Positions 16,742-25,445 of a DNA stretch of 64,000 bases are shown here, piece after piece. Origin of the DNA: an uncultured Lachnospiraceae bacterium (GTDB taxonomy: Bacteria > Bacillota > Clostridia > Lachnospirales > Lachnospiraceae); assembly GCA_900550285.1 (NCBI GenBank), contig URRW01000002.1:62001-126000 (forward strand). The letters run 5' to 3'. Both the position numbers and the translations under genes were made by a program. The stretch's first letter is position 1. Each line of letters starts with the position of its first letter. The notes beneath the pieces were generated by a model. That model saw only the letters and a list, made by a program, of their open reading frames with translations, made no database searches and was not told the DNA's origin.

Positions 16742-18304
16742 ATGGAAAAAGAAAAAGTTAAGGCGGCGATATACTGCCGTTTATCCGACGAGGACAGGGA
16801 TAAGGAATCGGAGGGCGATGACAGCAACAGCATCATTAACCAAAAATCCATGCTGATCGAATATGCAGGAGAGCGGGACTGGGAGATCTATGATATTTAT
16901 TCGGATGATGATTATAGCGGGATTAAGGCGAACCGCCCCGAGTATCAAAGGCTTCTTCAGGATGCAAAGGAGGGGAGGTTCCAGATCGTCCTGTGTAAAA
17001 CGCAGGCTCGTTTTACAAGGGATGCAGAAGCTGTAGAAAAATATCTGCACCGTTTGTTCCCGCTGTGGGGAATCCGTTTTATAGGGGTAACGGACAGCGC
17101 TGATACAAGCAACCGGGGAAATAAGAAATCACGTCAGATCAATGCGCTTGTCAATGAGTGGTACATAGAGGATTTGTCCGATAATGTCAGGGCTGGTCTG
17201 ACCCGTATGAGAAAAGACGGCAAGCATATCGGAGGGCGGGCGCTGTACGGATATAAAATAGATCCGAAAGACCGGCATCATCTGATTGTTGATCCGGAGG
17301 CTGCAGATGTGGTCAGGCGTATTTTTCAAATGTATATTTCCGGGATCGGAAAACAGGAAATCTGCACGATTTTAAATAAAGAAGGGATTTTAAGCCCGTC
17401 AGCATATAAAAGGGCAAACGGGATCAAAGCAAACGGGCGAAGCGGAAGCCATCCGGAGCTGTGGAAATGTCCGACGATCAATTATATTCTGGACAATGAA
17501 AATTACATAGGAAATCTGGTGCAGGGAAAGCATACGATCATGTCATACAAGGTACAGAAAACCGTCCCGGTTCCGGAAGAAGAGTGGATTATCGTTAAGC
17601 AGACCCATGAAGCGGTTATAGATCAGGATACATGGCTGCTGGCAAGAAAGCTGAGAAAGGAAAGAAGCAAACAGGGGAAAACAGGAACATTAAGCCTGTT
17701 TGCGGGATTTGTAAGATGCCGTTTTTGCGGGTATAAAGCAGCAACGAACAAGAATCATGATAAGCGCTATCTGATGTGCCCGACAAGACGGCAGCATAAG
17801 AATGCCTGCGCAGGATTTTGTATCAGCGAGGATGATCTAAAGGCTGCTGTGCTGAGGGAACTGAAAGCCATTGTTGCTGAACTATATGATGAGGAAGCTG
17901 TAGGCAGAGAAGTTATTGAAGGACAGCCGCAAAGATGTTTCGATAACTTGAAGGAACAATATCGGGAGCTACAGGAGGAGGGAAAAATCCTTGTAAAGGC
18001 AAAGACTGATATTTATCTGGATAAGGCAAGGGGAAATATTTCAGAGGAAGGTTGCAGCGCTTTGCTTAATGAATTAAAAAAGCAGGAAGAGCTTTTAAGG
18101 GAGAAGCTGGAGCATCTTGAGCAGAAACTGGAGGCGGAGGAGGTACTCGAGAAAAATAAGAAAACAAAAGATGAAATTTTGAAAAAATATAGTAGCATAG
18201 ACAGCCTGAATCGTGGTATAATAACTATGCTAATAGATCACATCGAAATAGGAAAACGCACGAAAGGTGGAGAACCACCGATATATATCTACTGGAATTT
18301 CTGA
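16742..18304 (+). CDS. Large serine recombinase, ICE integrase/excisionase
   Basis: 520 aa from the ATG at 16742, which follows GGAGAG. The N-terminal resolvase domain carries the catalytic region (AAIYCRLSDEDRD, Ser in the SNSIINQ region, CKTQARFTRD). The central recombinase domain starts at about 160 (GGRALYGYKIDPKDRH). The zinc ribbon holds Cys pairs in RCRFCGYKA and LMCPTRRQHKNACAG. A coiled-coil region (about 390-480) completes the TndX/Tn5397-type design. It acts at short att sites with a two-base crossover. It is the last gene of the ICE, and its stop lies about 40 bases from the split chromosomal gene, the normal spacing to an att site. Confidence 0.93.
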   Translation: MEKEKVKAAIYCRLSDEDRDKESEGDDSNSIINQKSMLIEYAGERDWEIYDIYSDDDYSGIKANRPEYQRLLQDAKEGRFQIVLCKTQARFTRDAEAVEKYLHRLFPLWGIRFIGVTDSADTSNRGNKKSRQINALVNEWYIEDLSDNVRAGLTRMRKDGKHIGGRALYGYKIDPKDRHHLIVDPEAADVVRRIFQMYISGIGKQEICTILNKEGILSPSAYKRANGIKANGRSGSHPELWKCPTINYILDNENYIGNLVQGKHTIMSYKVQKTVPVPEEEWIIVKQTHEAVIDQDTWLLARKLRKERSKQGKTGTLSLFAGFVRCRFCGYKAATNKNHDKRYLMCPTRRQHKNACAGFCISEDDLKAAVLRELKAIVAELYDEEAVGREVIEGQPQRCFDNLKEQYRELQEEGKILVKAKTDIYLDKARGNISEEGCSALLNELKKQEELLREKLEHLEQKLEAEEVLEKNKKTKDEILKKYSSIDSLNRGIITMLIDHIEIGKRTKGGEPPIYIYWNF

Positions 18305-18324
18305 CTTCTGAAAAAATCCCAAAG

Positions 18325-18639
18325 TTGTGTAAATTAAAGCTGACCCATACGGGGTACAGCGCAAAGGAAAACGTAAACAACATCGATACGCCGCATCTGC
18401 ACTGGGGGCTGGAGCTTATTTTTGACGAATCCCAGAAGGAGTCTGACAATGAGATTTGGATCGACTGTTACCAGCTGACGCGGTTTTTGTACCGGAACCG
18501 GAGCGAAACGGAAAAGGTACAAGGGACAAAGGAATGGAGGCGCGTGCTGGAAATGGAAGACCCGGCGGCGGAGGAATGGAAAAAAGGGCGTCAGGAGGAA
18601 GCAGGGCGCCGGACAGAGGCTGCGCAGAGCTATGGCTGA
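18325..18639 (+). pseudogene. 3' fragment of an M23 (LytM-type) metallopeptidase gene, split by the ICE
   Basis: The open frame lacks a proper start and reads on from ICE DNA into YSAKENVNNIDTPHLHWGLE. The HLH of TPHLHWG is the zinc-binding HxH motif near the C-terminus of M23 peptidases. The following QKESDNEIWIDCYQLTRFLY is the family's usual tail. An intact enzyme would carry about 200 further N-terminal residues, including the HxxxD motif; these are absent. The junction therefore marks the right attachment site, somewhere in about 18310-18355. The 5' half should lie left of the ICE, outside this window. Confidence 0.75.
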
Positions 18640-18676
18640 ACAGATATAAAAAATTTTGGATGTATGCCGGAGGGAA

Positions 18677-18705
18677 TTGTCAAACGGCTGAGAGTGTGCT
18701 AGAGT
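18677..18705 (+). promoter_or_regulatory. Candidate promoter of guaA
   Basis: TTGTCA (18677-18682), a 17-base spacer, then TAGAGT (18700-18705). It lies 50 bases upstream of the guaA start. This is the only plausible sigma-A pair in the gap after the M23 remnant. Confidence 0.45.
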
Positions 18706-18754
18706 GGGGATAGGAAATTTAGAAGCCGCACGGGCGGCAAAAGGAGAAATGAAA

Positions 18755-19735
18755 ATGGAAAACAACAAAAGACCGGAGAGCATGGAACGCATCACGACCA
18801 CAGCTCTCGCAGAAGCATTTATTGAGGAGCAGGTAAAAGAGATCCGCAGCCAGGTAGGCGAAAAGAAGGTATTGCTGGCACTGTCCGGCGGCGTGGATTC
18901 CTCCGTTGTTGCAGCACTGCTGATCAAGGCAATCGGAAAACAGCTCGTGTGCGTACATGTAAATCACGGACTGCTGCGCAAAGGCGAACCGGAAGAGGTG
19001 GTAAAGGTATTCCGCGACGAGATGGACGCAAACCTGATCTATGTGGACGCCATCGACCGTTTTCTGGATAAGCTGGCAGGCGTTTGCGAACCGGAGAAGA
19101 AGCGCAAGATCATCGGCGCAGAGTTTATCCGCGTATTTGAAGAAGAGGCGCGCAAGCAGGAAGGCATCGAATTTCTGGCGCAGGGGACGATTTATCCCGA
19201 CATTATCGAGAGCGACGGCGTAAAAGCGCATCATAACGTGGGAGGCCTGCCGGAGGATCTGCAGTTCGAGCTCGTTGAGCCTTTGAAGTTTTTATATAAG
19301 GATGAAGTCCGCGTAGTCGGCAAAACGCTCGGCCTGCCGGACAACATGGTTTACCGCCAGCCCTTCCCCGGCCCCGGCCTTGGCGTGCGCTGTCTGGGCG
19401 CGATCACACGCGACCGTCTCGAGATCGTGCGCGAATCCGATGCGATCCTGCGGGAAGAATTTGCGAAAAACGGTCTGGACGGCAAGGTATGGCAGTATTT
19501 TACGGCAGTGCCGGATTTCCGTTCCGTCGGCGTGAAAAACGGAGCGCGCACCTACGCGTATCCCGTGATCCTGCGCGCGGTAAATACCGTGGACGCAATG
19601 ACCGCAACCGTGGAAAATGTGCCGTTTGAGCTGCTGGAGCACATTACGGAGCGGATTACGCATGAGGTGGAGGGCGTGAACAGAGTGCTGTATGACCTGA
19701 CACCGAAGCCGTGCGGGACGATTGAGTGGGAATAA
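18755..19735 (+). CDS. guaA: GMP synthase, ATP-pyrophosphatase subunit without amidotransferase domain
   Basis: 326 aa from the ATG at 18755, eight bases after AAGGAG. It contains the full C-terminal half of GMP synthase: P-loop [12 protein letters not shown], the [17 protein letters not shown] and [11 protein letters not shown] segments, [18 protein letters not shown] and the dimerisation end with C-terminal [10 protein letters not shown]. The enzyme aminates XMP to GMP. The N-terminal glutaminase domain (about 190 aa) that supplies ammonia is missing. The gene has its own start and ribosome site, so this looks like a separate-subunit form rather than a truncation; ammonia would come from a GATase encoded elsewhere or from free ammonia. 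The 3' end of guaA is a known island insertion site. Confidence 0.85.
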   Translation: MENNKRPESMERITTTALAEAFIEEQVKEIRSQVGEKKVLLALSGGVDSSVVAALLIKAIGKQLVCVHVNHGLLRKGEPEEVVKVFRDEMDANLIYVDAIDRFLDKLAGVCEPEKKRKIIGAEFIRVFEEEARKQEGIEFLAQGTIYPDIIESDGVKAHHNVGGLPEDLQFELVEPLKFLYKDEVRVVGKTLGLPDNMVYRQPFPGPGLGVRCLGAITRDRLEIVRESDAILREEFAKNGLDGKVWQYFTAVPDFRSVGVKNGARTYAYPVILRAVNTVDAMTATVENVPFELLEHITERITHEVEGVNRVLYDLTPKPCGTIEWE

Positions 19736-19929
19736 GTTGGAGTATCGTAAAAACCCAGCGTTATGCGGGCTTGCGGCACTTTCAAAAGTCTTTTGATAAC
19801 AAATTGATAACAGTTGCATAAGAGCCATTATTCTTATAATCCGGTGGTTTTAGGGTTAGAGAATGATTGCCAAGCAGTTGTGCAACAAAGTGTTCAGAGC
19901 GATATTCTGAACGAATCCCTATTATAATT

Positions 19930-19974
19930 AAGCCCTTAGCTGTGGGTGTGAAACTCATGGGTAAGGGCTTTTTG
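19930..19974 (+). terminator. Intrinsic terminator downstream of guaA
   Basis: AAGCCCTTA and TAAGGGCTT arms with a GC-poor loop and TTTTT after the second arm. The 190 bases between the guaA stop and this site contain no gene that I can support. Confidence 0.6.
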
Positions 19975-20110
19975 TTGTTATTTTTTGGAGGTGCTTTTTT
20001 GGGGCGTAGGAAGTTCATCGTATATAGAAAGAAATAAATGGTTGTCAAATTAATGTAAAATTGGCTTATAAGAAGGAAATTTTATATTCTCGGGTTTACA
20101 CCTGTGAAAG

Positions 20111-20154
20111 TAAAAAATGGCTACAAGTCCAGTATTTATGCGGGATGTAGCCAT
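20111..20154 (-). terminator. Terminator of the transposase remnant (minus strand)
   Basis: ATGGCTACA / TGTAGCCAT stem that overlaps the end of the remnant's coding region; on the minus strand it is followed by a run of six T. Confidence 0.55.
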
Positions 20155-20513
20155 TCTCCTGTTAGAAATGATTGGTGCTGTTTTTTTGTTTCTTCTGTTT
20201 TGGTATTTTTTATTATGCTTCGCATATCTGATTTTGAGATAAATTCATAATCTGTATGAAAGCCAAATGCCTTGTGCAAGCCATCGGTCATATCGCTTCT
20301 TTTATAGGAAGGAATATAGCCGATTTCTTTTGAAAGAAGTGTTACTTGCATGGAACGAAGAGTGCCCTGAATCTCATTGCAGATATAGTTGTTTCTGAGT
20401 TTTCTGTGGATTTGAGTAGTAGTTTTTCCGCTGCTTTTTCGGTATGATCGTTTGATATAGGCATATTTGTTATCTGAATTAGCAGTAAGTGAGATATATA
20501 TGCGAATTGCCCT
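20136..20513 (-). pseudogene. Internally deleted transposase remnant (IS1634-like)
   Basis: A 126-codon frame is open. Its first third (AIRIYISLTANSDNKYAYIK, then RSYRKSSGKTT) looks like a transposase N-terminus. The second part (EIGYIPSYKRSDMTDGLHKA, then FGFHTDYEFISKSDM) looks like the extreme C-terminus. The whole catalytic middle is missing, and the codon where ATG would be expected is AGG. The family assignment is from memory and moderate. An internally deleted element of this kind could move only with help from an intact relative. Confidence 0.5.
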
Positions 20514-21016
20514 TTTGTGATATAATTTTTCTATATCATAAAAACATATAAAAACGCACGTATTATTAAAAATGACAAAAAATAAGACATGATTGGATTA
20601 AATAAAGGATTTTTGTGATAAGATGTTAAAAAGAAGTGTCAAATATCCGCGCAGCAAAACTTTCAATAGACCTGCGAATGTAACTGCTCGCTGGCAGGCC
20701 GGGGAACAGTTACAGTTAAAGGGAAAACCGCGGCATCTGAATGGAAAAAGGGAGAGGCTTCTGGTATAATGATGCTGTCAGGACAGGAAGATATTCCCAG
20801 CAGACAAGGGGAGGTAAAAAGATCTAAGAGCAGTTTCGCTATCACTTAGGGGAATCAGGTGCGAAATAGAAGCGATACCCAAAATGCCGGAGGATTCGCA
20901 CTGAGATTTTAGAGGGGAAAGGAGGTTGATTGAGAAAAAAGAGGCGGTGGGATGAAGAATTTTGTAAGATGTGTGAAAAAAAGGGGGTATTAGGGAAAAA
21001 ATTAGGGTGTTTTGCA
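20514..21016 (+). other. CRISPR leader region and flanking AT-rich DNA, no gene
   Basis: No supported ORF. A GTAACTG/CAGTTAC hairpin lies at 20680-20713, a TGGTATAAT extended -10 element at 20762-20770, and a longer imperfect stem (AATCAGGTGCGAA with TTCGCACTGAGATT) at about 20850-20913. The last 100 bases before the first repeat are purine-rich. This side is the leader end, because the far end of the array carries the degenerate repeat. No cas2 end or other cas remnant can be seen. Confidence 0.5.
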
Positions 21017-24000
21017 GTCGCTCCCTACGCGGGAGCGTGGATTGAAATATATTCTGGAAGTTCGTGCGGAAATCGAAGGAATTGTCGCTCCCTACGCGGG
21101 AGCGTGGATTGAAATAATCCACATCTGCCGGATTGCTGGCAGATGACTGTCGCTCCCTACGCGGGAGCGTGGATTGAAATGTTCTGCGCAGGGCAATACG
21201 GCGATTTGATAAACGTCGCTCCCTACGCGGGAGCGTGGATTGAAATGATAGTTTTGCAAACCGCTACCCGGAATATGACATCGTCGCTCCCTACGCGGGA
21301 GCGTGGATTGAAATCAATCCATTTCACCCTCTCGCCTTTGGCAAGGTCGTCGCTCCCTACGCGGGAGCGTGGATTGAAATCACTTCCGGCGGTGTTGGCA
21401 GATAATATTCTTCCGGTCGCTCCCTACGCGGGAGCGTGGATTGAAATATGGATTTCTGGGGGCTGTGTCAAAAGTATTGGCGTCGCTCCCTACGCGGGAG
21501 CGTGGATTGAAATCTCTATCCACTGCACCTTCTCTCCCCTCGCAAGGTCGCTCCCTACGCGGGAGCGTGGATTGAAATATGGCAGTATGCCCGCTCATTT
21601 GTGGCTCTTAAGGTCGCTCCCTACGCGGGAGCGTGGATTGAAATTTTTGTACTCGGCTCTACTCGGCTCTGGCGGGAGCCTGTGAGTAGTCGCTCCCTAC
21701 GCGGGAGCGTGGATTGAAATTCTTTATATCCCGCCCGCTTCGCCGCCTCTGTCGTCGCTCCCTACGCGGGAGCGTGGATTGAAATAGACTGCTCTTTTCA
21801 GCTGAAAGGGCTGCGATCTGGTCGCTCCCTACGCGGGAGCGTGGATTGAAATATAGAATTTGTGTGCTCCCATCCATCCCAAGAAGTCGCTCCCTACGCG
21901 GGAGCGTGGATTGAAATAGTAAATGGCAATGAGTATGTGCAACGTCCTATGTCGCTCCCTACGCGGGAGCGTGGATTGAAATGGGATTGTCCAAATGGCA
22001 CAAGTACCGCGCATAGTCGCTCCCTACGCGGGAGCGTGGATTGAAATGGGGCTGTCCTCCTTTTGCCTTACTATGGCTTGTGTCGCTCCCTACGCGGGAG
22101 CGTGGATTGAAATGATGATGGATAATAATTCATTCAGGATGTACCATACTGGTCGCTCCCTACGCGGGAGCGTGGATTGAAATCCACTTAGACTTAACCG
22201 TTTCCAATTCGCCCGCCGTCGCTCCCTACGCGGGAGCGTGGATTGAAATCTCCGGCGTCAGGTGGATATTCTCCAGCTCGTGTCGCTCCCTACGCGGGAG
22301 CGTGGATTGAAATAGCTACAGAAACCTCTGCTATAGAAACATATCAAGTCGCTCCCTACGCGGGAGCGTGGATTGAAATCACCGTGTACGCCATAATTTT
22401 ACCTCTCTCGTTCGTCGCTCCCTACGCGGGAGCGTGGATTGAAATATCCGCTGGATGCCAAGGGAATGCAGCTTGCGTAGTCGCTCCCTACGCGGGAGCG
22501 TGGATTGAAATCTGCTTGTCCGTCGGCTTGTCTCCTGCCGTATCTGTCGCTCCCTACGCGGGAGCGTGGATTGAAATTTCCATTCCGTGGACAGCTTCTC
22601 CACTCCATCAATGTCGCTCCCTACGCGGGAGCGTGGATTGAAATACGGATGCGGAAGGGGCAAAGACAGATGTCCCGTAGTCGCTCCCTACGCGGGAGCG
22701 TGGATTGAAATGAGTGCCATCAGATCCATGGTTGACCCTCCTTACGTCGCTCCCTACGCGGGAGCGTGGATTGAAATCTAAAAATACAACTATCTGACGC
22801 AGTGATACAGCGTCGCTCCCTACGCGGGAGCGTGGATTGAAATAGTATTAAGTAGGGATTGAATGCCATCAACGACAAGTCGCTCCCTACGCGGGAGCGT
22901 GGATTGAAATCGGTTATGATTTCTCCGTTGCATGATTTAGACGTGTCGCTCCCTACGCGGGAGCGTGGATTGAAATATAAAAAAAATGGCAATGTTTACG
23001 CATTGCTGTGTCGCTCCCTACGCGGGAGCGTGGATTGAAATATGAACAAGATAAAAATGATGCTACTAACGCCGGGTCGCTCCCTACGCGGGAGCGTGGA
23101 TTGAAATGTTATCGTCTGCGATCAGCACCACATCCACCGTCGTCGCTCCCTACGCGGGAGCGTGGATTGAAATCTTTTTCCTTTCACGTCCCCGTTGACC
23201 AGCTCCACGTCGCTCCCTACGCGGGAGCGTGGATTGAAATTCTGAAAATAAAGAAGTCCGGGACTATGCCATGAGTCGCTCCCTACGCGGGAGCGTGGAT
23301 TGAAATCGGCGGTAAAATTGAAACAGCTGATCTGGAACTGGGTCGCTCCCTACGCGGGAGCGTGGATTGAAATGCTTTCCTTTCTTTTCACAACATGTGT
23401 CTGCTACGGTCGCTCCCTACGCGGGAGCGTGGATTGAAATCACTTGTAACGGAAGATTTTCTCACTATTATTTGTCGCTCCCTACGCGGGAGCGTGGATT
23501 GAAATCCTTCTTTATTTTTCCCTGAAATCTTTGTACGAGTCGCTCCCTACGCGGGAGCGTGGATTGAAATATGTTGAAAAAATAGAAGAACGATATGAAC
23601 GGCATGGTCGCTCCCTACGCGAGAGCGTGGATTGAAATCGTGAAAATTTTGGAAGAAATATCAAGCACATGGGTCGCTCCCTACGCGGGAGCGTGGATTG
23701 AAATATTACAGACAAAATTCCAAAAGGCAACGGCAGAGTAGTCGCTCCCTACGCGGGAGCGTGGATTGAAATTTGTCTGGTCTTTTCGGTTATAGTGATT
23801 TTCGCCGTCGCTCCCTACGCGGGAGCGTGGATTGAAATTTTATAGCTGATATTACACTTTAATGCCTCCGGAGTCGCTCCCTACGCGGGAGCGTGGATTG
23901 AAATCCAATTTCCGTTGCAAGCGCCGCCTTTTTAATCTGTCGCTCCCTACGCGGGAGCGTGGATTGAAATGGGAGTTGTTGGTCAGTTTTCCGTAGCTAA

Positions 24001-24898
24001 TATCGGTCGCTCCCTACGCGGGAGCGTGGATTGAAATCACGGCGCGCGGCTTCGGACATGCTCTCTTTTTCAGTCGCTCCCTACGCGGGAGCGTGGATTG
24101 AAATTCTCGTTTCCTTCTCCTTCCAACGCCCTGATGGGTCGCTCCCTACGCGGGAGCGTGGATTGAAATAATCGCTCAAAATGAATCTGACATATGCTCA
24201 GAGCGTCGCTCCCTACGCGGGAGCGTGGATTGAAATGACGAGGACATGGTGCGGATACTGCTTGATCACGTCGCTCCCTACGCGGGAGCGTGGATTGAAA
24301 TCAGCAATCGTGGACACTTGTTACAGAATGGTGGAAGTCGCTCCCTACGCGGGAGCGTGGATTGAAATTGGGAAAGAGCGGCTTTTTTATTGCTGATTTA
24401 GCTGGTCGCTCCCTACGCGGGAGCGTGGATTGAAATCGTCTCAGTCGATACAACAATCTCACTCTCAGACTGTCGCTCCCTACGCGGGAGCGTGGATTGA
24501 AATATTCAAAAAATGGCAACTTTACTTGTTGCCGTTGTCGCTCCCTACGCGGGAGCGTGGATTGAAATAGGAACAAATATTAACACGATTACAGGCTTTG
24601 AAGTCGCTCCCTACGCGGGAGCGTGGATTGAAATATCTTGGTATTATCAAGTGAATGGAGGAAATTCCGTCGCTCCCTACGCGGGAGCGTGGATTGAAAT
24701 GCAGACCTATCCAACGGGATAGCCGCCTCCGGACGTCGCTCCCTACGCGGGAGCGTGGATTGAAATTGCCATGAAGGCTGCCATTAAATCTGAGATAACC
24801 GGTCGCTCCCTACGCGGGAGCGTGGATTGAAATCAGATGGATGTAATCCGGCAGGCATACGGAGAAGTCGCTCCCTACGAGGGAGCATGAATTGAAAT
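21017..24898 (+). CRISPR. CRISPR array, 59 repeats and 58 spacers, type I-C-like repeat, no cas genes in window
   Basis: Repeats are 32 nt: they start GTCGCTCCCTACGCGGGAGC and end GTGGATTGAAAT, with a CTCCC/GGGAG stem and the ATTGAAA(T/C) handle typical of type I-C arrays. Counting repeat starts gives 59 between 21017 and 24867. Spacers are mostly 33-36 nt; spacer 10 (21645-21688) is 44 nt. Repeat 40 (23607) has one G-to-A change. The last repeat (24867-24898) has several changes in the stem and handle, which sets the leader on the left. Open frames across the array are repeat artefacts. No cas1/2/3/5/7/8c gene lies on either side within the window. Confidence 0.98.
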
Positions 24899-25104
24899 AT
24901 GCCAACAAAACCATTGCAAAGCCGCCCCGAAAATCACTCCCCATGCGGCTGCATACATAAAGCAAAATATCTTAATAAATATGCAGCTGAAAAAGATGAA
25001 GGTAAAAATAAGATCATGAAAATCAATGTGCAGTGGGAAAAGTAAAAAGAAGAATCCCACATGCCTTGCAGATGACCCAATTCAAAATTTTTCAACTCTC
25101 CTAT

Positions 25105-25231
25105 CCTGACCGTAGAAATTTGTTCGATTTTCAAGGCAGATGAATGAGGGCGTACAAGCGATAAAAAACATCGCTTAGACGTATGCCGATTGAGGTCAAC
25201 GAAGAAAATCGGACAAATTTCACGGTTTAGG
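25105..25231. ncRNA. Structured 127-nt hairpin element, function unknown
   Basis: Outer arms CCTGACCGT-AGAAATTTG and CAAATTTC-ACGGTTTAGG continue into GAAATTTGTTCGATTTTC / GAAAATCGGACAAATTTC (17 of 18 pairs). After a symmetric internal loop come GGCGTAC/GTATGCC-like and AAGCGAT/ATCGCTT stems with an A-rich apical loop. This makes one long, bulged hairpin with no ORF of note. It could be an RNA element, a non-autonomous mobile element or a decayed insertion. The DNA around it (24899-25290) holds nothing else that I can support. Confidence 0.45.
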
Positions 25232-25291
25232 ACGTATGTCCCCTTGTACACTGAGGGGAAGGAATCTTTATACCCTAAAATACATACAGAA

Positions 25292-25358
25292 AAGAAAAAA
25301 GAAGAATCTCCCATAGAAGATCAGGTATCAGAAACACTGATTTCTACGGGAGATTCTT
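25292..25358 (-). terminator. Terminator of the four-repeat secreted protein gene
   Basis: Long stem (AAGAATCTCCC with GGGAGATTCTT, extended by GTAGAAATCAG-like pairs). On the minus strand it is followed by CTTTTTTCTTTT. It lies 88 bases past the stop at 25446. Confidence 0.7.
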
Positions 25359-25445
25359 ATTTAAGATTGGGAAGCTAAAAACGGTATGTACCGACAGCTC
25401 CGTTTTATGAAAGAAATTTATTCTGCTTTGGTCATGGAAGAAAAT

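Noticed and set aside
19736..19800. Possible att remnant after the guaA stop (guaA 3' ends are common island sites)
   Set aside because: No second copy of the guaA end sequence and no integrase near it in the window; only weak resemblance.
19782..20048. 88-codon minus-strand frame downstream of guaA
   Set aside because: No ribosome site, low-complexity sequence and overlap with the terminator; it is a by-product of AT-rich DNA.
21143..24722. Many open frames across the array with repeated APYAGAWIE or NPRSRVGSD peptides
   Set aside because: They are translations of the CRISPR repeat in successive frames and on both strands, with spacers in between; no ribosome sites or protein features.
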